Of a stretch of DNA of 64,000 nt, positions 34,596-42,498 are shown one piece after another. Below the pieces are notes generated by a model that was not told the DNA's origin, searched no databases, and saw only the letters and a list, made by a program, of their open reading frames with translations. The DNA lies in contig CAWDMC010000002.1 in NCBI GenBank assembly GCA_963803295.1, positions 372,001 through 436,000 on the forward strand. The letters are read 5' to 3'. A program made the position numbers and the translations under genes. Positions within the stretch are counted from its first letter, which is position 1. The number at the start of each line of letters is the position of its first letter. The stretch is from CAWDMC01 sp963803295 (GTDB taxonomy: Bacteria > Acidobacteriota > Terriglobia > UBA7540).

Positions 34596-35762
34596 ATGAA
34601 TTTCAGCGACAAAGAGTTCTTCCCCGCGAGGCGCAAGACGCGAGCTGTCAAAGTCGGACGCCTGGTGGTAGGCGGAGACGCTCCGATCTCGGTCCAGTCG
34701 ATGACCAAGACCGATACGCGCGAGGTGGACACGACTGTCGAGCAGATCCAGCAAATGGAAGCCGCCGGTTGCGAAATCGTGCGTCTGGCTGTTCCTGACC
34801 TCGACGCTGCCAAGGCCTTGGCTGAGATCCGCAAACGCTGCCCCGATTCAATCCTGGTCTCGGACATTCACTTTCAATACAAATTCGCTCTGATGGCGCT
34901 TGATGCCGGAATCGACAAGCTGCGCATCAATCCGGGCAATATCGGGGACGCTGAGAAGGTGCGCACGGTGGTGCGCCGGGCGCAGGAGCAGAGGGTGCCG
35001 ATCCGCATCGGAGTCAACGCCGGGTCGCTCGAACGGCGGCTTCTCGAGAAATACGGCTATCCGACTCCCGAGGCGATGGTGGAGAGCGCTCTCTACCACA
35101 TCCAGATTCTGGAAGAGCTCGGCTTCGTCGACACGATCGTTTCCCTGAAGTCCTCCAACCTGAAACTGACGGTGGCGGCCTACCGCCTGCTGTCGAAACA
35201 AGTGGACTACCCGTTGCACCTTGGTATCACTGAAGCAGGAACTCAGTTTGCAGGTACGATCAAATCCTGCGTTGGGTTGGGCATGCTTCTGGCCGAAGGT
35301 ATCGGTGACACAATCCGGATTTCGCTAGCCACTGACCCGGTGGAAGAGGTGCGGGTCGGCTATGAACTGCTTAAGTCCCTTGAGTTGCGCAGCCGTGGTC
35401 CGGTGGTGATTGCCTGCCCAACCTGCGGCCGGCTGGAAGTGGACCTCTTCAAGATCGCCGGAGAGATTGAACAAGCCACCCAACACATCAGGATGCCGCT
35501 GAGCCTCGCCGTCATGGGCTGTGCCGTCAATGGTCCCGGCGAAGCGAGTTCCGCCGACCTTGGCGTCGCTGCCGGGCGCGGTAATGGCATGATCTACCGC
35601 GAGGGCAAGGCCATCCGGCGGGTGAAAGAGGAAGAGATCGTGCCCGCACTGCTGGAGGAGATCGAGCGCTTTGTGACCGACAAGCAGGCGGGCATCAACT
35701 CTGCTCCGCGACTCGAGTCTGAACTGGTGACGCCGAGCGCGCCTTTGGTAATTCTCAATTAG
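34596..35762 (+). CDS. ispG: 4-hydroxy-3-methylbut-2-en-1-yl diphosphate synthase (flavodoxin/ferredoxin)
   Basis: 388 aa. Penultimate enzyme of the MEP pathway, a 4Fe-4S protein. The N-terminal TIM barrel has VQSMTKTDTREVDTTVEQI and LRINPGNIG. Cluster ligands are the two cysteines of CPTCGR and the one in MGCAVNGPGE, followed by the invariant NGPGE. Length is that of the two-domain bacterial type. It closes the uppS-ispG cluster, 139 bp after rseP. Confidence 0.95.
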   Translation: MNFSDKEFFPARRKTRAVKVGRLVVGGDAPISVQSMTKTDTREVDTTVEQIQQMEAAGCEIVRLAVPDLDAAKALAEIRKRCPDSILVSDIHFQYKFALMALDAGIDKLRINPGNIGDAEKVRTVVRRAQEQRVPIRIGVNAGSLERRLLEKYGYPTPEAMVESALYHIQILEELGFVDTIVSLKSSNLKLTVAAYRLLSKQVDYPLHLGITEAGTQFAGTIKSCVGLGMLLAEGIGDTIRISLATDPVEEVRVGYELLKSLELRSRGPVVIACPTCGRLEVDLFKIAGEIEQATQHIRMPLSLAVMGCAVNGPGEASSADLGVAAGRGNGMIYREGKAIRRVKEEEIVPALLEEIERFVTDKQAGINSAPRLESELVTPSAPLVILN

Positions 35763-35801
35763 CTGCCCGATTGCCGAGAGCCGACACCGGAAGTATCTTG
35801 C

Positions 35802-37052
35802 TTATTCCTTCAAACCGTCCAAATGCGGGTCGAGGCGTTCTTCTGACCGCATCAATTCCTCCCACGTGAACTCCGCAAGCTTGTAGGCGGCGGTTCGGCC
35901 GAGGATGGTAGTAAGGTTGCTTCGCACCGACGGCGCCACCGTGGAGTAATCGAGCCGACCGGAAGTGACTTGGTCGTAGAAGGCGGAGATATTGCGGACA
36001 GCGCCGGTGGTGTACAGCATTCCGTCCCGTCCTCCCGCGTAGTTCACCTTGCCTTTGATGCTCACATCGCCAGCGTAGTGCGTGTCGACGGCGCCCTCCG
36101 TGCCGAATATTTGGCAGCGGATATCGTCAGCACCCTCGCCATACTGCTTGGAGTAGAAAGTAACGAGCACGTCTTCGGGGAACCAGAACGTCACGGAAAA
36201 GTGGTCCCACACGTCACCGAGGATGCGGGACTTGAGGCCGCCGGTCCCCAACGCTTTCACCGGATGCTGGTCAAGGATCCAGGTCATGACGTCAAGCGAG
36301 TGGATGTTTTGCTCGGTGATGATGTCGCCGGAGAGCGCCCGGCTAACTCCCCAGGCGCGCAGGCGGCGCTCTGGATCCTGGGGATTAACCTCCAGGTCCG
36401 GAATCATGCGCGGCCAGGGAGAGCTGGCAACGTACGACGCCTCGCCACTGATGATGCGGCCAATGTTCCCTTCCTTCTGCACGCGCCGGACGGCTTCCTG
36501 ATAAAAAGGATCGGTGCGCGTCTGGAAATCGATCAGGTAGGCAAGCTTCTTCTCTTCGGCTTTCTTCGCGCTAGCCTCAATGCTGCGGCAGCCAGGAACG
36601 TCTACCGCCATAGGCTTGGCCAAATACACGTGTGCGCCCGCCTCAACCGCCGCAGCGGCCTGCTCATGATGAAAGTAGGGCGGGCTCTCGATGACCACTG
36701 CGTCCACCTTCGTTTCCAGCAGTCTCTGGAAACCCTTCAGGCCGGTAAAGCGCCGGGCCGCGGGCACGTTATACTTGTCGCCAAACGCGTTGACCCTCTC
36801 TGGGAAATAATCATGGGCGGCGGTTATTTCGTATCCGCCATGCTTTCGGAAAAGATCGGCAATCCACGTGCCACGACTGCCGCAGCCAATCGATCCCAGA
36901 GAGATTTTGGAACTCACTTGTGACCCGCGAGCTAGTCCGGGCTTCATGATGCTGAACGACATGGCAGCGCCACCGGCACCCGCGAAGAATTGGCGGCGAT
37001 TCAGGCCGCCCCGGCCACCTTCTGTACTGGGCCTGCCAGATTTATTTCTCAT
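35802..37052 (-). CDS. Tat-exported Gfo/Idh/MocA family oxidoreductase
   Basis: 416 aa, with AAGGAGG ahead of ATG 37052. LNRRQFFAGAGGAAMSF is a twin-arginine leader. The NAD(P)-binding fold begins ISLGSIGCGSRGTWIADLF. AVVIESPPYFHHEQAAAAVE and YLAKPMAVDVPG correspond to the family's cofactor/substrate Lys region (normally EKP; here AKP, Lys kept). Tat export is expected because the cofactor is loaded before transport. Substrate is probably a sugar or inositol. Divergent from an MFS transporter gene that could import the product. Confidence 0.87.
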   Translation of the reverse strand: MRNKSGRPSTEGGRGGLNRRQFFAGAGGAAMSFSIMKPGLARGSQVSSKISLGSIGCGSRGTWIADLFRKHGGYEITAAHDYFPERVNAFGDKYNVPAARRFTGLKGFQRLLETKVDAVVIESPPYFHHEQAAAAVEAGAHVYLAKPMAVDVPGCRSIEASAKKAEEKKLAYLIDFQTRTDPFYQEAVRRVQKEGNIGRIISGEASYVASSPWPRMIPDLEVNPQDPERRLRAWGVSRALSGDIITEQNIHSLDVMTWILDQHPVKALGTGGLKSRILGDVWDHFSVTFWFPEDVLVTFYSKQYGEGADDIRCQIFGTEGAVDTHYAGDVSIKGKVNYAGGRDGMLYTTGAVRNISAFYDQVTSGRLDYSTVAPSVRSNLTTILGRTAAYKLAEFTWEELMRSEERLDPHLDGLKE

Positions 37053-37074
37053 TTTAATGACCTCCTTGCGATGA

Positions 37075-37317
37075 CGCGATTTTTGCGGGGTCAGCGTAGC
37101 ACCGGAAAAACTCGATGTCTATGAGGAGCGGGCTGAGGTGCTTGGGAAGCATAGCGAACTGGCAAGCGAAGACGCGACCTGGGATAATCCTTTGCGCTTT
37201 CTCGGACAGAGCGAATATGATGCGGAGATCTTCACCGAGGCCCGGAAGCGAACCAAGTTCCACGGCGGATGGCAATCTCCAGGAAACAGGGCATTGCCGA
37301 TCCAAGGGACGCTCTAA
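37075..37317 (+). other. open 80-codon stretch without start codon, possible gene remnant
   Basis: Between a TGA at 37072 and a TAA at 37315 the frame is open and reads protein-like (VYEERAEVLGKHSELASED, RFLGQSEYDAEIFTEARKR, KFHGGWQSPGN). It has no ATG and no clear alternative start, and ends just before the MFS start. I do not recognise it; it may be a 3' remnant of a lost gene or chance. Confidence 0.3.
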
Positions 37318-37318
37318 A

Positions 37319-38569
37319 ATGACCGACCTCAGTCCGGATGTCTCAAACCGGCGGCGCTGGACGATTGTAGGCCTGCTGTTCGCCTCCGGTTTTATCAATT
37401 ACCTGGATCGTGCCATCCTTTCAGTAGCCATACCGGTGATCGCGATCGATCTACACCTGGGTCCTGCAGCCAAAGGCCTGCTGCTTTCGGCGTTCTTCTG
37501 GTCATATGCCGTGATGCAGTTGCCCATGGGTTGGTGCTCCGATCGGTTCAACCTCCGCTGGATCTATGCAGGGGCCTTCGCGGTTTGGGCACTGGCTTGT
37601 GGGTTCACGGGGTTCGCTAGCGCGCTCGGCACGCTAATCGTCCTGCGCATCCTTCTTGGAGTGGGCGAATCAGTTTACATGCCAGGCAGCATGAAGGTTG
37701 TGAGTATGTTTTTCGACTCCAAGGACCGCGGGCTCGCTTCGGGACTGGTCAACTCCGGCACGCGTGCTGGATTGGCGCTCGGGGCTCCTCTGATCGCCAC
37801 TCTCGTGATTGCCGTTGGTTGGAAGAACTCCTTCTTTCTGCTGGGTTTTGGCGCTCTGGTATGGCTCGTTCCCTGGCTCTTGGCGTACCCAGCGCATACG
37901 CCGTCCGCCACAATTCCACCTAAGACCAGGAGTGATCGATGGCGGGGATCGCTAGACCGCAATCTCCTGGCTCTGTCCGCGGCACATATCTGCTACGGTT
38001 ACTATTGGTACCTTCTGGTGACTTGGCTGCCCGACTACTTAGTCGTCTCACGTCACATGCCGCTCCAGAAGGCTGGCGTTTTTGCAGCCATTCCTTATCT
38101 GATCTATGCGATTGCCGAACCGGTAGGCGGCTGGATAGCTGATCTGCTGATCCGCCGCGGCTGGAGCGAAATGCGCACCCGTAAGGCGGTTATTACGGTA
38201 TCGTTCCTTACCAGCCTCATGTTTCTACCGGTCAGACACCTGGCGAATGACTTAGGTGCAATTCTCCTGATCAGTGGGGCAGCTCTGGTGGGGCTCTCTA
38301 CGGGTAACATTCTCGCCTTGCTGCAAAAGGTTGCACCGGCCGGCGCAGTCGGATGGTGGACGGGATTCTTGAACTTTAGCGGGAACCTATCCGGTATCGT
38401 GGCACCCCTCGCGACAGGACTCTTAATTGCCCGGACTGGCTCTTACTATCCGGGCTTTGTCGTGGCTGTGGCGGTGCTGCTCGGGGGCTTGCCCTTCTAC
38501 TGGTGGATGGTCAGAGACCGAGAAAAATCGGTTCTGGCGGAGACCTCTCTGGCACACAGGGATTTTTAA
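37319..38569 (+). CDS. MFS transporter (anion:cation/hexuronate symporter-like)
   Basis: 416 aa from ATG 37319, with AAGGGA about 10 nt upstream; the longer frame from 37115 is not membrane-like. Twelve hydrophobic segments are seen. The first, WTIVGLLFASGFINYLDRAI, and WSYAVMQLPMGWCSDRFNLR with the loop motif are typical of the ACS family, which carries hexuronates, glucarate and similar organic anions. This would suit import of sugar acids released by the pectin-type enzymes, though the substrate is inferred. Divergently placed with the Gfo/Idh/MocA gene. Confidence 0.88.
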   Translation: MTDLSPDVSNRRRWTIVGLLFASGFINYLDRAILSVAIPVIAIDLHLGPAAKGLLLSAFFWSYAVMQLPMGWCSDRFNLRWIYAGAFAVWALACGFTGFASALGTLIVLRILLGVGESVYMPGSMKVVSMFFDSKDRGLASGLVNSGTRAGLALGAPLIATLVIAVGWKNSFFLLGFGALVWLVPWLLAYPAHTPSATIPPKTRSDRWRGSLDRNLLALSAAHICYGYYWYLLVTWLPDYLVVSRHMPLQKAGVFAAIPYLIYAIAEPVGGWIADLLIRRGWSEMRTRKAVITVSFLTSLMFLPVRHLANDLGAILLISGAALVGLSTGNILALLQKVAPAGAVGWWTGFLNFSGNLSGIVAPLATGLLIARTGSYYPGFVVAVAVLLGGLPFYWWMVRDREKSVLAETSLAHRDF

Positions 38570-38637
38570 TCATATACCGGGATCGAGATTGACGCCCCAG
38601 GTGGGAACGAAATGGATGTGGGGAAGGAACTCAAACC

Positions 38638-39570
38638 CTACGGCACAAGTGGATGCGCATCCAGGTAAGCCTTGGCCGCGTCGGCGAGCAAATCGCGGTG
38701 CATGCGCAGTGGCTCGCCAAAGAAAGCTTCTCCGGCGGCCTCGTCCACGAGATGCGTGGCGAGCAGGTTAAGTGCCTCCGGCTCTTTCCAAAGGGCTTCA
38801 GCGTAAATAATGCGGCGGCCTTCGGCCGGCTCGTGAAAGAGCCTCTCGAAAAATTGTATGGAAATCTCCTGCTCGCGCGGCATGTGCGGGCCGATCATCA
38901 CCACATGCAGGGCCTCCCACTCGGACGGGCTGAGGTGTTCCCGCCAGGACGCCGCCGCGGCATAGAGCTCGCGCATTTCCACCGCCGCCGCGTCCGCAGC
39001 ATTTGCGAGCAGCAACGGCCCAATTTGCCGCGCGAAGTTGGCAACCTTCTGCGGTTTCACTTCACCCTGAGCGAGAACATCATCCAGTAATTCGAACGAG
39101 GCGCTAAAGATCTTTTGCTGCCGCGAAAGCTGCTCGGGCGTAAAGTGGCGGCCCGGCAGGGTCGCCCGCGCCTTTTCCATCAGCTCGCGGTAGCGCCGAA
39201 GGTTCTCCCGGCGGCCGGCGGGGAGGCTTACCTCCGGCGGGAATGACAGCATCACGAACAGCGCCAGGGGAATGTGCGCGACGGCCTTGAGCTCGTGATA
39301 CTCCAAGGGCTTCACCAGCACACTGGCGCGTTCACCCCTGTGGATAAGAACCAGGTCGTCGCCCTCCTCGAGAATCACGGGCCCTGCTTGGGCAAGTGTG
39401 GCCGCCAACGCCTGCTGATACTGGACTCGAAATTCATTGTTGAGCGCGCCAAGAAGCGGATCGTTCGCTTTGTCGCCGAGTAGGCCCTGGGAGTAGAGCG
39501 GGGCGGCGCTCAACCCAGCAAACGCGGTAATCCAAATCAGGGGGAGACCTGATTTCTTGAGACCATGCAT
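38638..39570 (-). CDS. secreted protein of unknown function
   Basis: 310 aa from ATG 39570, with AGGAG 7-8 nt upstream; the start at 39594 lacks such a site. A signal peptide (LPLIWITAFAGLSAAPLYSQG) is followed by a mostly helical protein with many Leu/Ala/Glu residues, for example RRYRELMEKARATLPG and LADAAKAYLDAHPLVP. No family recognised. Last of four reverse-strand genes (TPM, nucleotidyltransferase, LemA, this), 166 bp beyond LemA. Confidence 0.75.
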   Translation of the reverse strand: MHGLKKSGLPLIWITAFAGLSAAPLYSQGLLGDKANDPLLGALNNEFRVQYQQALAATLAQAGPVILEEGDDLVLIHRGERASVLVKPLEYHELKAVAHIPLALFVMLSFPPEVSLPAGRRENLRRYRELMEKARATLPGRHFTPEQLSRQQKIFSASFELLDDVLAQGEVKPQKVANFARQIGPLLLANAADAAAVEMRELYAAAASWREHLSPSEWEALHVVMIGPHMPREQEISIQFFERLFHEPAEGRRIIYAEALWKEPEALNLLATHLVDEAAGEAFFGEPLRMHRDLLADAAKAYLDAHPLVP

Positions 39571-39735
39571 CGCTGCTCTCCTGGAATGAGTCAAGCAATT
39601 TACTAGAGTAGTCTAAGTCGATCTCTGTGTGGGACCCAGGGCACTCTTGCCGGCTATTCTACGTCGCTTGGAGAGGAGTTCCCCGCCAAAGGCGGGAACG
39701 AAGACAACCTTCTTGCTCTCTGGCGCCGCCGCGGA

Positions 39736-40317
39736 TCACTGCTTAGGCGCGCTGAAATCAACCTTGGGAGCTTGGCGTGCGCCCTCAGAAGCAGCAAAAT
39801 AATCATTGTTACGTTGGAATCCAGCCCACCCTGCAAAGATGCTATTGGGGAAAAGACCGATGAAGGTGTTGTAATCCTGGATGGCTTCGTTATATCGGCG
39901 GCGTTCGACGGCGATGCGGTTTTCGCTCCCGGCCAACTCATCCTGCAAGGCAAGGAAATTCTGATTGGACTTGAGATCGGGATAGTTCTCGGCAATGGCC
40001 AGCAGCCTGCCTAGGGCGCCATCCAACTGGCCATTGGCGGCGATCTTGTCTGCCGGTGTCCGGGCGTTCAGCAAGCCCGCGCGGGCATTGGCGATATCTC
40101 CGAACACCTTTTGCTCCTGCTGGGCATATCCTTTCACGGTTGCCACGAGGTTCGGAATCAGGTCGGCGCGCCTTTGCAGCACGACATCTACCTGCGACCA
40201 CGCTTGTTTGACAGCTTCATTTTTGCGGACCATTTCGTTTCGGCTGCTGACGTAGGATCCTCCAATAATGAGGGTAATCAGCACCAATACTCCGATCACA
40301 GCCAGCAGTATCTTCAT
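39736..40317 (-). CDS. lemA: LemA family protein
   Basis: 193 aa, with GGAGGAG 8 nt before ATG 40317. One N-terminal membrane helix (LLAVIGVLVLITLIIGG) followed by the LemA core: NEAVKQAWSQVDVVLQRRAD, LIPNLVATVKGYAQQEQKV and the conserved end RRRYNEAIQDYNTFIGLFPN. LemA proteins are helical-bundle membrane proteins of unclear function, often next to TPM-domain genes, as here. Confidence 0.93.
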   Translation of the reverse strand: MKILLAVIGVLVLITLIIGGSYVSSRNEMVRKNEAVKQAWSQVDVVLQRRADLIPNLVATVKGYAQQEQKVFGDIANARAGLLNARTPADKIAANGQLDGALGRLLAIAENYPDLKSNQNFLALQDELAGSENRIAVERRRYNEAIQDYNTFIGLFPNSIFAGWAGFQRNNDYFAASEGARQAPKVDFSAPKQ

Positions 40318-40384
40318 GAGCTTACTCCTCCATATTCAGAACTAGGGCGTTAACAGCGCTTAGATGCTCGCCAAAGCTGCCTTT

Positions 40385-41128
40385 TCATTCGTCGACGAGT
40401 GGAGTTGCCAGCCGGCGGTCCATCTCTTCTGTGACCTTCGCGATCCTGTCCAGGTAGGCGTCGAAAGTTGTTTGGACATCCACCTCACGTTCGCGCTTGT
40501 GCCCTTCACGAATCTCGAAGATCGTGCGAAAGGGAGTGGAATCAAATCCCAGCGCGGCTCCCAGGCGGTCCATCGCGCTTCTCTTGGATGGTGGTGGATC
40601 CTCGCCCAGAGCAATCAAGGCATGCCGGAATAAAGCGGCAAATGTTGATATGGATGAGGTCATGAGTTCCAGGGTCTTCCGGGAATCACCGGGATGTCTC
40701 AGATAGTGCTGCCGCAAGCGTAACGTATTGTTTCGCAGCTCCTTTTCCACTTGCTGACGGTGAAAACCCATCGGAACCTGGAGCGAGGCAATTACATCTT
40801 CTCCTGCTTCGGCGTGAAGAACTCGGTGCGCCGCTTTGATGTCCAACAGTTCGATGGCGAAAACATCAGCGGCATGGTGAAGCTCGTTGAGGGTAAGGAA
40901 TAGCGGCACGGGGTGTCCCTTCTTGGCCCACCAGTCTGAAGCCGCGTGCAACTTGCCCAGATCGTCCCTGCCAAGACTCTGCATGATGCAGAGGACATTC
41001 AAGTCGGAATGCCCCGCGTGGAACTCTTCCGTTGCCGCGGAACCGTAAAGTATTACGGACAGCAGGTTGCGCCCCGCAGCATTCTTCAATCGGGTTACCA
41101 GGTCTGTCAGGTTCTGCTCTGATTTCAT
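40385..41128 (-). CDS. nucleotidyltransferase-fold protein, possibly inactive
   Basis: 247 aa. LLSVILYGSAATEEFHAGHS then DLNVL is the polymerase-beta-type nucleotidyltransferase motif GS...D-x-D. The second metal-binding Asp is Asn here (D42-L-N44), which would weaken catalysis. The remaining ~190 residues are helical, ending KVTEEMDRRLATPLVDE. Aminoglycoside-type and other small nucleotidyltransferases share this layout; no substrate can be named. It sits between TPM and lemA with 39 and 67-bp gaps, likely one operon. Confidence 0.75.
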   Translation of the reverse strand: MKSEQNLTDLVTRLKNAAGRNLLSVILYGSAATEEFHAGHSDLNVLCIMQSLGRDDLGKLHAASDWWAKKGHPVPLFLTLNELHHAADVFAIELLDIKAAHRVLHAEAGEDVIASLQVPMGFHRQQVEKELRNNTLRLRQHYLRHPGDSRKTLELMTSSISTFAALFRHALIALGEDPPPSKRSAMDRLGAALGFDSTPFRTIFEIREGHKREREVDVQTTFDAYLDRIAKVTEEMDRRLATPLVDE

Positions 41129-41167
41129 GGCTCTCGCTCCCGCAGGGTCTCTGTGTGTGGCAATTCG

Positions 41168-41995
41168 CTACCAGCCTCCGCCGGCCCCACCCCCACCGGA
41201 GGAACCTCCACCAAAACCTCCGAAGCCTCCTCCTCCTCCCCCAAAACCACCTCCGCCCCAACCGCCCCCCCGCCGTCCTCCGCCTCCGGACAGGAGAGAG
41301 AGCAGCAAGAATGGACCTAGGAACTTTAATAGGATCGGCACTCCAACGACGATGAAAATGAGAAGAAGAATAATCCGTCCGACTGTCAGGTGGAATCCTT
41401 GGCCTTCGCCCTCGCCATTGCGCACTGCCGGAGCGGCCGCGTGGAAGTCGGACAGGCTATCCAGGGAAGTCTGGCTGTCCTGCGCAATCACTTCCGCGAT
41501 CTGGCTTATCACTTGCACAACGGCATCGTTGTAGTTGCCCTGGCGCAATAGCGGAACCATGCTGCGTCCGAAACCGCCCACCTTACCGTCAGGAAGGATC
41601 GGTTCGAGGCCGTAGCCGACCTCGGTCCAGTACTTGTGATCATCAGTAGCAAGCAGGACCATCACGCCACGGTCGGTCCCTTTGTACCCCACACCCCACT
41701 TCTGGAAAAGGTGATTGGCAAAATCTTCCACTGTCTCACCTTCCAGGCTCTTGATAGTGACCACCGCAATCTGGGCCCGTGCTTTCTGATCGACCTCCGT
41801 ACTCAGTCGAGTGAGTCGATCCACGGTCGTCGCGTTGAGGACACCGGCAAAGTCGTTTACGTACCCCTGTACGTTGAGTTTTTGCCATTGTTCCGCCTGG
41901 ACAGGCCGAACAGGAATGACAGCGAGAAGTAAGGTAAACAGCAGGAATGGGCTGCAACGGGAGCGCAGTCTCAAGTGACTGGATAAGTACCGCAT
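41168..41995 (-). CDS. TPM-domain membrane protein with glycine-rich tail
   Basis: 275 aa from ATG 41995, with AGGGG 5 nt upstream. A signal peptide ends RPVQAEQ. The TPM domain begins with GYVNDFAGVLNATTVDRL and includes RGVMVLLATDDHKYWTEVGY and GLEPILPDGKVGGFGR. A membrane helix (ILLLIFIVVGVPILLKF) precedes a tail made almost only of Gly with some Phe/Trp/Ser, the usual YgcG-like architecture. Function unclear; partners are commonly LemA proteins. First gene of the reverse-strand operon. Confidence 0.9.
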   Translation of the reverse strand: MRYLSSHLRLRSRCSPFLLFTLLLAVIPVRPVQAEQWQKLNVQGYVNDFAGVLNATTVDRLTRLSTEVDQKARAQIAVVTIKSLEGETVEDFANHLFQKWGVGYKGTDRGVMVLLATDDHKYWTEVGYGLEPILPDGKVGGFGRSMVPLLRQGNYNDAVVQVISQIAEVIAQDSQTSLDSLSDFHAAAPAVRNGEGEGQGFHLTVGRIILLLIFIVVGVPILLKFLGPFLLLSLLSGGGGRRGGGWGGGGFGGGGGGFGGFGGGSSGGGGAGGGW

Positions 41996-42046
41996 TATTC
42001 CCCTGGGAGTGTACTCTCTAGAAAAAGCAAGTCGTCGAGACGGCAT

Positions 42047-42498
42047 CAGTGTCCCGGTGACTCAAAATCGCACGCGGATAGTTTACCCTTAATCGTACAC
42101 AGCATCGAAGCGAGTGGCAACTTCCGGGTTGGAGGAGCATCCCGTATGGCAATGCTGCGGAATCGATACGACGAAACGCCGCCTAGTCCTTTGTCCCATG
42201 TCCTAGGGTGCAGTTACCTTCCACGAGCACGCCCAAAACCCTATCCGGACGACTCGTCCGGTTCGGATCACTCTAGTTGACGGCGCGTCCTAAGTCGGCT
42301 TTAACTGGTTGATGGCAATCGTTACCGTTTCCGGGACTGGCCCGGGGAGGATAAGACGATACGTTCCACTCCACTCTCTAATGACTGGAGGTTGTAAGGG
42401 AGTTCATGATGCGATTCTTCGAGGACCAGAGTAATGGCAAAAACGCTCGTGTCGACTTTCGAGCGAACTCAGGAGTATGCTCAGAAGCAGGAGACGAT
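42047..42498. other. leader region of isocitrate lyase with a palindrome
   Basis: No gene. At 42245-42261 there is a 17-bp palindrome, CCGGACGA-C-TCGTCCGG, with perfect 8-bp arms, about 240 bp before the isocitrate lyase ATG. It could be an operator or hairpin. Both this gene and the divergent TPM operon must have promoters here. Confidence 0.45.

Noticed and set aside
29877..35762. uppS-ispG cluster as a novel system
   Set aside because: The gene order is a widespread conserved bacterial cluster; nothing unusual seen in its members.
41168..41280. Proline-rich forward open frame and repeat-like DNA
   Set aside because: This is the reverse side of the glycine-rich tail of the TPM protein, not an independent repeat or gene.
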